A stretch of DNA of 64,000 bases from Bedellia somnulentella (GCA_963576735.1 OY755184.1:2852001-2916000); one strand, 5' to 3'. Numbered from the stretch's first letter, positions 31,801-41,199 are shown. Numbers and translations are program-made. Notes: a model not told the origin generated them from the sequence alone.

Positions 31801-34800
31801 AAAAGATTTTCTATGCGACCAAACCAAACGCTAGTTTGACATAATTAAAATAAATTGTCCATCACAAAAACCAATCACATAACGTGAGAAGAAAAATCCT
31901 CACCAGACAATTATTCCTAGGAATAACGAGGGAAGATTTATAGCTTTACGGACATGGTCATGTGAGCGTTGGGTCCTTGTCGTTTAAAAAATCTTGAACA
32001 CTGTAGTAAGATTTCTTTAAAAGCATGGCTTTAATTGCCTTTTTAAAAGATGCCACAGGCAATTCCAATATGTCAGAAGGGAGTTTATTGAACATTTTCA
32101 GGGATAGTCCCATAAAGGAGTTACTTACTTTATTAAGTCTCCACTTCGGTACGTTAAGTTTCTCCTTATTCCGAGTGTTAACAGTATGCCTATCACTAAC
32201 TTTACTAAATTGGCCTATATTCTTTTTGGCATACATTAAATTCTCAAATATGTATTGGCAAGGGACAGTTAAAATGCCAATATCTTTAAATTTTTCGCGC
32301 AACGAATACCTCGACCTTAACATGTAAATAGATCGGATAGCTCGCTTTTGTAAGACAAAAACTTTATGAACATCAGCCGCTTTACCCCATAATAAAATAC
32401 CGTACGACATAATACTATGAAAATAACTGAAATAAACAATGCGAGCTGTTTCTATGTCTGCTATTTCTCTAATCTTACGCACGGCATACGCTGCTGAGCT
32501 CAGCCTTTTAGAAAGTGTTAGTATATGGGGTCCCCATTGCAACTTAGAATCGACTATTATCCCTAGGAATTTTGTCTCTTTCACTAATTCTACTTTTTCA
32601 CTGTCAATAACAATATTGGCGTCAACTTGCCTAACATTCGGTAAAGTAAATTTAATACATTTAGTTTTTTTGGCATTCAGAACCAGGTTATTTACAGTAA
32701 ACCAATGCAATACCAGTGAGATAGCTTTATTTACGTCGTCAAGAGATGTAGAGGATCTCGCTACATTAAATATTAAAGATGTGTCATCTGCAAACATAAC
32801 TATCTCAGAATATTTTTGTACCATAAATGGTAAATCATTAATATAAATCAGAAACAGTAATGGGCCAAGTATAGAACCTTGAGGAACGCCCATCTCTATT
32901 TCCGATCCTTTCGACGTGGTTCCATTAATATCTACCTTTAAAGTTCTTTTATCAAGATATGATGCCATTAATTTCAGTGTTGGCTCGTCAAAACCGTAAT
33001 ATTTAAGTTTAGTCAACGCTATTTCCTTTTTTACACAATCAAAAGCTTTTGTGAGGTCACAAAATATACCTAACGCATCCCGGGAGTTTTCCCATGAATT
33101 AAAAATATGTTTCATTAGTGACACTCCTGCATCTACAGTAGACCTACCTTTAGTAAAACCATATTGCTCGTCATGGAATATATTATTTTTATTGAAATAT
33201 GAAAGCATTTGGTTGGACATGATTTTCTCGAAAACCTTACTGAGAACTGGTAAAATAGAAATAGGCCTATAGTTGGTAAAGTCCTGACTATCTCCTGATT
33301 TATGTAGTGGGATGAGCCTACTTAACTTCATACAGTCTGGAAATTCTCCTATATCTATACATTTATTAAAAAGTATCGTTAAATGGGGAGCGATTATATT
33401 TATTATTCTGTTTATGACGAAAACTGACATTCCTGTTATGTCTTCGGTTTTTTTAAGATTAATGGTTTTAAAATTTTTAATTATATCATTACTGTCAACA
33501 TACTTGAAAGAAAACTGTGCTGTTGTTTTGGTAACATTTTGTTCCAACAACTCAAGAGCTTTTTGGGGACATGATTCAACTTGCTAGTCTTGCTACTCCA
33601 ATATCAATGCATAATGTTCGTTTATTCAAATTTAGATATTTCAACGAGGGTACTTTGAAAACCACGTAACAAATATGTCATGTGGTGTTCAATAGTAGCC
33701 AGTAACCTAGCCTATATATTGTGTGAAAGTTGAGTTTGATTATACAGATACCGGCAGATTGAAGAATTATAGCTCTTGGAAGCATTGATTAATATCTGCT
33801 ATTTGCACTACTCATTTATGGTTTTATTCATAATTGTAAGAAACACTAAACAAACATTCAATATAATTATGTTTAAAATTCTTTTAATGTTCCAAACCTA
33901 ATTAATCTGCAATACGGTACACATGTTTTTTGTGAACGACATATCGTTTTATCGTATGACTGGCCACGCAAGTTTACACCTTGGTTTTAGACCGTTGACC
34001 GTGTGTTTCCTGTGTACATTTTTGGGGTCAAAAAACTGGAGTATTTCAATACAATATACATATGTATACTTTTGAGTATATAAGAGTATGTAGGAACTTC
34101 AATCAAATAGTTGTCAAGGCAAATGTACCTCATAGACTTTTGACGGTAGTAATTTGATATTGAATTACTATTATTATTCAAGATAATACACTAGCAGCAA
34201 TATTTTGCTGATGCGTGTATATCACTGCACTTTTTTAAATATTTGTCAAGTCTGTTTTTAAAAGAGTCCACTGAGGGCCCACTGATCACTGTCTCTGGTA
34301 GTTTGTTCCACACGTCCACAACACGGTTTGGCAAAAAATTGTGTCTCGGATTGCTTGTACACGAGGAGTGTGATAGTTTTACAGAATGTCCTCTCAAGTT
34401 CCTATTTTTATTCATTACAAACATATATTTTAGTACTGGTACATTGTAGTAGAATGTAGTCGGTAACGGGGTGAAACCTTGTGTGTGCCAGTAAAATAAA
34501 ATAAAAATGGCTTATCAACTCAGAGTTACTATCACGAGCTAGTCTTGGGACACTTGTCTATCGAACCGAGTGGGTGTGATGCTTATAAAAATTATAGCAC
34601 TACCCCATTTCTCCGGTGGGTGTACGTAAGAGGCGACTAACGGTATTGGGGCTTTTGAGAGATTTTTGGGCGATGCGGTTGGAGACCCATCACTAACAAA
34701 CTTTATATCACCATCCTTTCCCCACGCAACTTCCAAAAGTGGCTGAGGAATTTCTAATTCCTTAGCTCTGGCTACCCCTTCTTAGGATTTATAGCCGTGA

Positions 34801-37800
34801 GTATATGTATGTATGTATTTATTTTGATAAGCTTAGAGCATACACAACTCTAAGCTTATCAAACTACAACAGAAAAATATAATTTTTATAAGCATCTCAC
34901 CCACACGGTTCGAAAGACAAGTGTCCCAAGACTTGCTAGTAACGGCCTTTTATCAATTTATACAATTAGTTTTTTATATCAATTCTCTCAAACAAGAGTA
35001 ACTAGAACAAAATAATTTTAAATGCATCAGCCTCTTTTGGAATATGGGTGTTGGTAAAAGATAGTAAAATAAAGAATGGTTGGTGATGATTTCCAACCAC
35101 ATCTGCCAACAATCACTTAAAAAGCCCCAAAACCTTAAACCACCACGCAGAACATCCACAAGTGGAAATGGGTTAACTCATGTCTGTCCAACCCTTTGCG
35201 AGATATGCAGGTAATTTTCTGCAGTATTTCATAGCCTTATTATAAAAATTACAAGTGTAACAGAGGAACGTTAAAAGTTTCAGGCCATGGGACGAGACGT
35301 ACCGCGGCCAGTCCGGCTGGGACGACGGCGGCCGCGGGTACTACTTCGCGGGGGGGAGGCCTGAGGCTGGTGGCTCGGCTTGGGGGAGACCTGAGGTCGG
35401 TGGTGGTTCGGCGTGGGGGAGACCTGAGGCTGGCGGCGCGGCGTGGGGGAGACCTGGGTATGGAAGGTATATATATCTATATATATAATGTATGTTTAAC
35501 TGTATATTGTAGTGGGTAAAATATCGCTTACACATTTCATCCCGTGGTTGGGCGTGTGGACAAAGAGATATGAAATTTTTTTAGGTATCCATGGGCATGT
35601 ATTTAGAATGCTCACGAAACTTCCAATGATTGATCGAATTCCAAATTATGCTTTGATGACTCTGATTATCTCTTTTGAAAAGGGGATTTCAGCTTGAGTA
35701 AGTAAAAAAGTACTTTAATCAATCGGGAGTCAAAATAGAGTTGCGACCGCTCTTTTCAAAATAGAATCACCCACCAGGACCTCAACTACTTTAAGAGTAC
35801 CATCTGTACCCGGAAACAACTTAAGAATACGCCCCTTGCGCCAAAGTGAGGGCGGAAGTTTAGTATCCTTCACTAAAACAAGGTCACCAACATCTGGTGG
35901 ATTCATCTTAAAAGCCTCCTGCAGACAAAGAAAAGTTAGGTCACATTTAGTTAGGTTGGGTTAGGTTAGATTATGTATAAAACGAGCGTACCGCAGCGGA
36001 GCGAGCACCTAAATGCCTGATGCATGCCTATATGCATACTTGCTTGCTTGTAGCTTGCTTGCATGCTTGCTACATATAGGGGACGGGGGGCGGGGTATAC
36101 TACATACATAAAATATGCCTGCAAAATTATTCATAGCAGTAGGTATCATTCAATACATCTGCATTTCAAATGTATGGGAAATGATTTTTTGGAATAGTGA
36201 TTATTCGGAAAAGCTATTGCGGTATTAAGGTATATCTAGTTTTTGATTCTGTGGGAATCCGTTCTAGTGGTTAATCATAATGATAGTAAAGAAAAAAAAG
36301 TCAAACGATAATCTGGAATGTAAGAATATGGTATTTGAAATTTCGGTGAAACAATATTATGGCAATTAAAAAAAAGTCGATTAGTTTTCGGTAAAATAAT
36401 ATCCGGGTTGAAAAGTTTCGGATATACAGTATGTAACCAAGCAAAATTCACAAATTCTAACTTTACCAAACATTCTCTCCTAAAATCAGCCTAACTAAAA
36501 CTACTCCTCTCACCCCAGGCCTGAGGCTACATCCAGCGGCTGGCAAAACGTGGGTTCCACAGCTCGAGACCCGTATAACGACGACGGGTACCGGCAGGAC
36601 CCCTATAGATCCGGGTCGGGAGGATGGCATAGCGTGGGCGAGCGAAGACCTTATAGGGATCAGAGGTAGGAAACATTGATTTGATGAGGTTTTAGAATTG
36701 TTGATATACTAATGTTAAGGATAAGTTTAATATGGAAAAAACGTTGGCTCGACGGCACGAGACCCGTACAACGACGATGGGTACCAGTAGGACCCCTTTA
36801 GATCCGGGGGATGGCACAGTGTGGGGGAGCGAAGACCTTATAGGGATCAGAGGTAGGAAAAGTTTAGTTTATGAGGTTTTAAAATTGTTGATATAGTAAT
36901 GTTAAGGATAAGTGTAACATGAAAAATGGTTGGCTGAACCCAATGCGATCCGTACAACGACAACGGGTACCAGTAGGACCCCTATAGATCCGGGGGATGG
37001 CACAGTGTGGGGGAGCGAAGACCTTATAGGGATCAGAGGTAGGAAAAGTTTAGTTTATGAGGTTTTAAAATTGTTGATATAGTAATGTTAAGGATAAGTG
37101 TAACATGAAAAATGGTTGGCTGAACCCAATGCGATCCGTACAACGACAACGGGTACCAGTAGGACCCCTCTAGATCCGGGGGATGGCACAGTGTGGGGGA
37201 GCGAAGACCTTATAGGGATCAGAGGTAGGAAAAGTTTAGTTTATGAGGTTTTAAAATTGTTGATATAGTAATGTTAAGGATAAGTGTAACATGAAAAATG
37301 GTTGGCTGAACCCAATGCGATCCGTACAACGACAACGGGTACCAGTAGGACCCCTATAGATCCGGGGGATGGCACAGTGTGGGGGAGCGAAGACCTTATA
37401 GGGATCAGAGGTAGGAAAAGTTTAGTTTATGAGGTTTTAAAATTGTTGATATAGTAATGTTAAGGATAAGTGTAACATGAAAAATGGTTGGCTGAACCCA
37501 ATGCGATCCGTACAACGACAACGGGTACCAGTAGGACCCCTCTAGATCCGGGGGATGGCACAGTGTGGGGGAGCGAAGACCTTATAGGGATCAGAGGTAG
37601 GAAAAGTTTAGTTTATGAGGTTTTAAAATTGTTGATGTAGTAATGTTAAGGATAAGTGTAACATGAAAAATGGTTGGCTGAACCCAATGCGATCCGTACA
37701 ACGACAACGGGTACCAGTAGGACCCCTCTAGATCCGGGGGATGGCACAGTGTGGGGGAGCGAAGACCTTATAGGGATCAGAGGTAGGAAAAGTTTAGTTT

Positions 37801-39112
37801 ATGAGGTTTTAAAATTGTTGATGTAGTAATGTTAAGGATAAGTGTAACATGAAAAATGGTTGGCTGAACCCAATGCGATCCGTACAACGACAACGGGTAC
37901 CAGTAGGACCCCTCTAGATCCGGGGGATGGCACAGTGTGGGGGAGCGAAGACCTTATAGGGATCAGAGGTAGGAAAAGTTGATTTGAAGAGGTTTTGGAG
38001 TTGCTGAAATTGCGTAGAAAGCAAAATAGAAAGAGTGTTGAGACAAGTTGAAAAGTGTTGGTGGGAGCGAAGTGAAATTGTTAAGCTCGTTGTTAAACGA
38101 TGCTATTTTGACTTTAAAATGCTTTTGTTGAGTTTTATTTTTTTGCCAACGCTACTTACAGATAAATAGGGCTAAGACCAGACCATCGGACATCCAGACC
38201 AGATGGAAAATGTTCTTATGAAGGCTGGAGTCCGAATTGAGATGAATATAATGTATAGAACGCCAGAGAGATTTGTTGTGTAAAGTTGCGATTGATAGTC
38301 TCTCCCTACCCCAATGGGAATCATGGGATTGAGTATAAGTAAATTAGTAAGATACAACATGACTATTTAAGATAGATAGTTATACATATAAATGTATATA
38401 CAATCTGAAACGAGATGTACTGAAAGAAAGAGAGAAAATTTGCCAATTTATCAATGCCAACATAGTTAATATTCAATCATAGAAACAATTACTCCAAAAA
38501 TGTATAAAAATGCACCACAATGTTTAATATTTGTTGTAGCTATTCTCTATACACCGACCAGATAACACACCACCCTATATGTATTTTGTCAAACATTTTT
38601 CTTTTGCCAACTATACGTTCCCTTAACTTGCTGTAACTTATTCATTTTCTGCTTAGACAAGTTTATTTATTTTATTTATTTACACATATTTAAAAATACT
38701 TTTTATACACCAAACCTATAGAACCAAGTGAAACAGTTTTCTCTTGCTTAGTGAGGTGTTTCCGAGGCAGTCCATATCGATGTTTATAAATGCAAAGCTT
38801 ACCTATTTACGCATATTAAATAAATAAATAAATATTTCCAGTGGCGTGAACCATCTAGACAACAGAGGTAACTACGGTCAACGGCCATCTCAAACCAACG
38901 GCTACGGGCAAACTTCTTCCAACGGGCAATCTGGAAGTAATGGGCAATCAAGTTCTGGGCACAGAGGAGTCAATACCTTCGGTGTGCCCCAAAGACCTTC
39001 AGAGTCTTCCAGTACAACGACTCCAGGCAACAGCTACCTCTACGAAAGAGAAGATAATAGAGTGACGAAGAAGTCAGATGAAGAGACCACTAAGACCTCA
39101 TCGACAGCTTAA
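28386..39112 (+). CDS. Five-exon gene: secreted Arg/Asp/Tyr/Gly-rich protein
   Basis: Exons 28386-28806, 29122-29425, 35284-35466, 36519-36665 and 38842-39112, all with GT-AG introns. Lengths total 1326 bases, giving 441 residues if the ATG at 28386 is used. Junction phases are 1, 2, 2, 2, and no stop occurs before the final TAA. The N-terminus (LSSTILLSFLTSATA) is a hydrophobic signal sequence, so secretion is expected. The mature protein is low-complexity: Arg/Asp/Tyr-rich (DDRYDRGNGYDDTGYGG), then Gly/Trp/Pro repeats (SAWGRPE), then a Gln/Ser/Asn-rich tail (NGQSGSNGQSSSG). Only one close Cys pair (RPRCSRC). Such composition suits structural extracellular, cuticle-like or silk-like matrix proteins, but I recognise no named family. 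A TTACAG acceptor overlapping the ATG suggests the true first exon may be upstream, as in many insect cuticle genes. Confidence 0.8.
28807..29121 (+). other. Intron between exons a and b
   Basis: 315 bases, GTAAGC to CTTTACTTTAG. AT-rich with no repeat recognised. Confidence 0.75.
29122..29425 (+). CDS. Exon b: Arg/Asp/Tyr-rich segment
   Basis: Read in the phase left by exon a it encodes GENRDRDRHNRPRYDDRDRY, then DPYRRDPYYDDRYRERRPLF and ends YGGYGPGVGRGPHD. The other open frame here (Thr/Met-rich) is a shadow. Donor AG|GTGAGA; two bases (AG) carry over. Confidence 0.82.
29496..29757 (-). mobile_element. SINE-B in the b-c intron
   Basis: Minus strand: tail (CATAACATAA), ACGTTCACGCCGTTTATCCC, GAAGGGGTTGGCAGAGGTAC, two CACGTG-type segments, ending at CAACCATGATAAATTAACCA. 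The tRNA-like head is missing. Confidence 0.9.
29758..30597. other. Intron sequence, nothing recognised
   Basis: Part of the 5.9-kb b-c intron. AT-rich; the 70-codon minus frame at 29975-30187 has no recognisable feature. Confidence 0.4.
30598..30811 (-). mobile_element. Old SINE-A in intron
   Basis: CCTATAAATCCCAAAAAGGG, TCCAGCCACATCACACAAAA and CTATTCTAAGCCGACAC on the minus-strand layout; diverged. Confidence 0.75.
31068..31200 (-). mobile_element. Possible old RTE-like LINE 3' fragment
   Basis: TATTCTTCGGTATACGGAAG and ATTCTTTATTTAATCTAAAT resemble the reversed LINE end seen more clearly at 60163-60360. Weak match. Confidence 0.35.
31575..33592 (-). mobile_element. CR1/Jockey-group LINE, 5'-truncated, in intron
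   Basis: Minus-strand element with a reverse transcriptase frame, a ~380-base 3' UTR and a simple tail at the left made of GACTTTT-type units (AAAAGTCAAAAGTC on the plus strand, 31582-31615). The 5' end stops just upstream of the RT. It sits in the b-c intron opposite to the gene. Confidence 0.88.
31958..33550 (-). CDS. Reverse transcriptase of a CR1/Jockey-group LINE
   Basis: 530 codons, uninterrupted. Motifs: LSRLIPLHKSGDSQDFTNYR and PISILPVLSKVFEKIM (RT blocks 1-2), QYGFTKGRSTVDAG, GIFCDLTKAFDCV (catalytic Asp), GVPQGSILGPLLFLIYINDL, MFADDTSLIF (FADD pair), KTKCIKFTLP, KFLGIIVDSKLQW, then the C-terminal LQKRAIRSIY and a final LKKSYYSVQDFLND. The C-terminal organisation resembles Daphne/Kiri-type clades of the CR1-Jockey group; the clade is not settled. 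The N-terminal endonuclease is missing, so the copy is 5'-truncated, but the frame is intact and therefore probably young. GTG/ATG choice at the 5' end is meaningless here. Confidence 0.92.
   Translation of the reverse strand: MLEQNVTKTTAQFSFKYVDSNDIIKNFKTINLKKTEDITGMSVFVINRIINIIAPHLTILFNKCIDIGEFPDCMKLSRLIPLHKSGDSQDFTNYRPISILPVLSKVFEKIMSNQMLSYFNKNNIFHDEQYGFTKGRSTVDAGVSLMKHIFNSWENSRDALGIFCDLTKAFDCVKKEIALTKLKYYGFDEPTLKLMASYLDKRTLKVDINGTTSKGSEIEMGVPQGSILGPLLFLIYINDLPFMVQKYSEIVMFADDTSLIFNVARSSTSLDDVNKAISLVLHWFTVNNLVLNAKKTKCIKFTLPNVRQVDANIVIDSEKVELVKETKFLGIIVDSKLQWGPHILTLSKRLSSAAYAVRKIREIADIETARIVYFSYFHSIMSYGILLWGKAADVHKVFVLQKRAIRSIYMLRSRYSLREKFKDIGILTVPCQYIFENLMYAKKNIGQFSKVSDRHTVNTRNKEKLNVPKWRLNKVSNSFMGLSLKMFNKLPSDILELPVASFKKAIKAMLLKKSYYSVQDFLNDKDPTLT
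33640..33735 (+). mobile_element. Old SINE-B fragment
   Basis: GAGGGTACTTTGAAAACCAC, TGTCATGTGGTGTTCAATAG and AGCCTATATATTGTGTGAA follow the SINE-B 3' half order; strongly diverged. Confidence 0.5.
34191..34424 (-). pseudogene. C-terminal fragment of a CR1/Rex-like reverse transcriptase
   Basis: A 77-codon minus frame with NLRGHSVKLSHSSCTSNPRH, NFLPNRVVDVWNKLPETVIS and VDSFKNRLDKYLKK. The order R-F-RV--WN-LP--V---SV--FK--LD is the standard tail of CR1/Rex-type LINE proteins. Only the last part survives; it is a different family from the LINE at 31958. Confidence 0.75.
34538..34938. mobile_element. Large palindromic element carrying a SINE-A
   Basis: The left arm 34538-34596 (TAGTCTTGGGACACTTGTCT, GATGCTTATAAAAATTAT) and right arm 34878-34938 are inverted copies of ~58 bases with small indels. 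A second 13-bp hairpin (GATAAGCTTAGAG / CTCTAAGCTTATC, 34826-34860) forms the centre. A SINE-A lies at the inner edge of the left arm. Without the SINE this would be a short foldback MITE. Confidence 0.75.
34594..34819 (+). mobile_element. SINE-A inside a palindrome
   Basis: Plus strand from ATAGCACTACCCCATTTCTC to GCCGTGAGTATATGTATG; truncated by about 15 bases at the 5' end. Confidence 0.88.
35022..35185 (-). mobile_element. Old SINE-A fragment
   Basis: GCATCAGCCTCTTTTGGAAT, GGTGATGATTTCCAACCACA and AAAAAGCCCCAAAACCTTAA in minus layout. Confidence 0.65.
35284..35466 (+). CDS. Exon c: Gly/Trp/Pro repeat segment
   Basis: Acceptor AAAAGTTTCAG, donor GGAAG|GTATAT, 183 bases, phase 2 at both ends. 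It encodes PWDETYRGQSGWDDGGRGYY, then three copies of a GRPE(A/V)GG-SAW unit of 10-11 residues. Much GC-richer than its surroundings (Gly GGN, Arg CGN). The AG carried from exon b plus G makes Arg. Confidence 0.82.
35725..35913 (-). pseudogene. BEL/Pao-type integrase C-terminus remnant
   Basis: Minus strand encodes VGDLVLVKDTKLPPSLWRKG, RILKLFPGTDGTLKVVEVLV and LKRAVATLF before a stop. The GDLVL-KD--LPP--W--GR pattern followed by PG-DG is the usual C-terminal domain of BEL/Pao integrases. No LTR, protease or RT remains. It lies in the c-d intron. Confidence 0.78.
35925..36100 (+). repeat. Repeat family R3 with TTAGG-like stretch, copy 2
   Basis: AAAGAAAAGTTAGGTCACAT, TTAGGTTGGGTTAGGTTAGA, TATGTATAAAACGAGCG, GCAGCGGAGCGAGCACCTAA, then CTTGCTTGC-type simple sequence and a GGGGACGGGGGGCGGGG stretch. 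Confidence 0.78.
36519..36665 (+). CDS. Exon d, founder of the 186-bp array
   Basis: Acceptor CTCTCACCCCAG, donor CAGAG|GTAGGA, 147 bases, phase 2 at both ends. It encodes PEATSSGWQNVGSTARDPYN, DDGYRQDPYRSGSGGWHSVG and ERRPYRDQ. The second half and the following intron are the template of the downstream tandem array. Confidence 0.82.
36735..37978 (+). repeat. 186-bp tandem array of decayed exon-d copies (7 units)
   Basis: Units start at 36735, 36921, 37107, 37293, 37479, 37665 and 37851, exactly 186 apart. The founder unit is exon d itself (equivalent point 36549). Each unit keeps GATCCGTACAACGACAACGG-like text, the CAGAG|GTAGGA donor and the intron start, but lacks the acceptor and has TAG where exon d has CAG. 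Units 3-8 are almost identical. An alternating CCTATAG/CCTCTAG difference suggests a two-unit (372-bp) step in the expansion. These copies lie in the last intron and should be spliced out. Confidence 0.9.
38190..38345 (+). mobile_element. RTE-like LINE 3' fragment in last intron
   Basis: CCAGACCAGATGGAAAATGT, TAAAGTTGCGATTGATAGTC, TCTCCCTACCCCAATGGGAA and GATTGAGTATAAGTA match the LINE end, with a deletion in the middle. Confidence 0.85.
38346..38841. other. Last intron, nothing recognised
   Basis: AT-rich; ends with AAATAAATATTTCCAG acceptor of the final exon. Confidence 0.45.
38842..39112 (+). CDS. Final exon: Gln/Ser/Asn-rich tail and stop
   Basis: Acceptor AATATTTCCAG. AG plus T makes Ser, then GVNHLDNRGNYGQRPSQTNG, three NGQ(S/T)-type repeats, VPQRPSESSSTTTPG and a charged end RVTKKSDEETTKTSSTA before TAA. 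The frame agrees with that carried from all four upstream exons. Confidence 0.85.
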
Positions 39113-39602
39113 GTTGTGATTCTATGTATAAGTCTAGAATAAGAAAAGGGTTGAAGTATTTTTTTTATACTTTAATAGGTTCGTCGACTATTGCTTTCTG
39201 ACAATTATAAGAAAAATAAGTAAATATATTTTTTCATCGCATATTTTATTTTGAAATGTAATCTATTACATTGCCTAAAAAGATAACGTCTATTTTTATC
39301 TGGAACTGGTTTTAGATAAAAAATATAAAGCAAATTAATAATATAAAAAAGTTGTATATTTAAATAAATGAAGGCTTCATGCCTTACACAATAAATACTC
39401 TTCAACCCTTTTTCGTCAGTAATACGTATTAAGGTGAGTGTTTTGGTAAATTCTTTAATATAAAATACTCTACGTAGGATAGAAAAAACTTTAAATAAGT
39501 ATTAGTTGTAAATTATAAGTTCAGAATTGATCCCTTCTTTAGTTTTTGTATTTAGATGAAGCACATCAGGATTTAATTTTGTAATATATGAAAAGTAATA
39601 AA
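39113..39602 (+). terminator. 3' UTR with possible polyadenylation signals
   Basis: AATAAA occurs at 39363-39368, 39390-39395 and 39597-39602. Any could end the secreted-protein transcript; I cannot choose between them. Confidence 0.45.
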
Positions 39603-39679
39603 TTTTATGAGAATGTACCAGCTTTTTTATTTATAAATCACAATTACAGAGCTTAGACTAAAACATAAACTCTATGAAT

Positions 39680-39924
39680 ACATACATACATATACTCACG
39701 GCTATAAATCCCTAAAAGGGGTAGCCAGAGCTGAGAAATTAGAAATTCCTCAGCCACTTTTGGAAGTTGAGAGGGGAAAAGATGGTAGAATAGAGGTTGT
39801 TGGTGATGGGTCTCCAACCGCATCGCCCAAAAATCCCTTTAAAAGCCCCAAGTCCGTTAGTCGCCTCTTACGTACACCCACCGGAAGAAATGGGGTAGTG
39901 CTATTCTAAGCCGACACTAAACAG
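39680..39924 (-). mobile_element. SINE-A with 8-bp target duplication
   Basis: Full minus-strand copy flanked by CTATGAAT at 39672-39679 and 39925-39932. Little divergence. Confidence 0.9.
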
Positions 39925-40094
39925 CTATGAATGTATAAAAAATGAATCACTTCTAGACTAAGCTCCATTTATAACTGCAGGCAGCATTCAATTTACTACG
40001 CTTACAATTTAAAATATACACAAAATACTGAGAGTAAACTTCTGCAGATATCTGAAATACACCTAATAATAAATGGACTGAACTATCTCAATTA

Positions 40095-40690
40095 AGCTTT
40101 TAGAGTAATTTAAGTGGTTTTTGGGTGATGCGGTTGGAGACCCGTCACCAAATACTATTATTACATTATTAACATATTATGATTACCATATATAAAAGCC
40201 GTGATAGCCCAGTGGGTAGAACACTCGGTTAACGTGCAAAGCGACTAGTGTTCAAATCCCGGGTCGGGGCCTACACCAATTTGTCTTTTCTAAAGACATA
40301 TGTGTGGTTAATTATTGGTTATAAATGTGGTTGTTAACGGTGAGGGAAAACATCGTGAGGAAACCCACATGGCTGAGTTGTACTTAGTAATGTGACAGTG
40401 TATTCGTACAAAACGGCGATAGGCCTGCCCCCTATCACGTGAGTACACTGTCCATGCAAAACGTGGGTACTCTGAACACCAGATGACAAAGTCACGTGAT
40501 GTTCAGAAGTATTAGTACCTCTGCCAACCCCTTCGGGGATATGCGGCGTGAACGTTTATGCTTTATGCTTATGCTATTATTACCATCTTTTCCCCAATCA
40601 ACTTCCAAAAGTGGCTAAGGAATTTTTCATTCCAAAGCTCTGGTTACCCCGGTAAGGGATTTATAGCCGTGAGTATATGTATGTATGTAT
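40095..40690 (+). mobile_element. SINE-A split by a SINE-B
   Basis: Left part (40095-40170) has TGATGCGGTTGGAGACCC; right part (40587-40690) has CAACTTCCAAAAGTGGCTAA, GGTTACCCCGGTAAGGGATT and GCCGTGAGTATATGTATG. The SINE-B at 40196-40574 separates them; ATTACCAT (40182-40189 and 40579-40586) is the likely target duplication. Confidence 0.85.
40196..40574 (+). mobile_element. SINE-B, full-length reference copy
   Basis: Complete plus-strand copy. tRNA-like head GCCGTGATAGCCCAGTGGGT with A box and GTGTTCAAATCCCGGGTC as B box; body CATATGTGTGGTTAATTA, GGTGAGGGAAAACATCGTGA; then CACGTG at 40436-40441 and 40493-40498; 3' hairpin GCCAACCCCTTCGGGGATAT, GCGGCGTGAACGTTTATG and a tail. Pol III transcription and LINE-driven retroposition are inferred. 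Confidence 0.9.
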
Positions 40691-40702
40691 GAGTGTAATA
40701 TG

Positions 40703-40900
40703 AGACCGTACAGAGTGGCAATCGTTAGTCTGTGCCTACTCCATACATACATATACTAACGGCTATAAATTCCTAGAAGGGGTAGCCAGAGCTAAGTAAT
40801 TAGAAATTCCTCAGCCACTTTTGGAAAGTTTGTGGGGAAAAGATGGTAATAAAGGTTACTGGGCCTACTCCAATGGGAACTAATGGCGTTAGCATATTCC
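40703..40900 (+). mobile_element. RTE-like LINE 3' end split by a SINE-A
   Basis: AGAGTGGCAATCGTTAGTCT and GCCTACTCCA precede the insertion; GCCTACTCCAATGGGAACTA and TGGCGTTAGCATAT follow it. GCCTACTCCA at 40734-40743 and 40863-40872 is a 10-bp duplication. Confidence 0.85.
40744..40862 (-). mobile_element. SINE-A, 5'-truncated, in a LINE end
   Basis: Minus strand: CATACATATACTAACGGCTA to GTGGGGAAAAGATGGTAATA, then the target duplication. The 5' half is missing, as expected of incomplete reverse transcription. Confidence 0.88.
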
Positions 40901-41199
40901 CTAATTGGGTTCGCATTTTCTTATATTACTTTTTAAGTCCTATCATCGGAGTCCATCCGAAAATATTTCACATACCATTTTAAATCATAATGATCAGTCT
41001 TCATTAAAAATTCAAGTCATAAATATAAAAAATATAATCATCGAAATTCATAATATCACCAATTACACTTCCACACACACACACAATACACTTTGTATTT
41101 AATAATATTCGTTTGTACTAATGACCGACAATATAATAATTTCAATAAATAACTATAATAATCATATATGTGTTTTTATTTATATTTGCTTGCTTGTTT

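Noticed and set aside
36735..37978. CRISPR-like array or additional coding exons
   Set aside because: Direct units with no unique spacers; each copy has an in-frame TAG and no acceptor, and the sequence derives from exon d.
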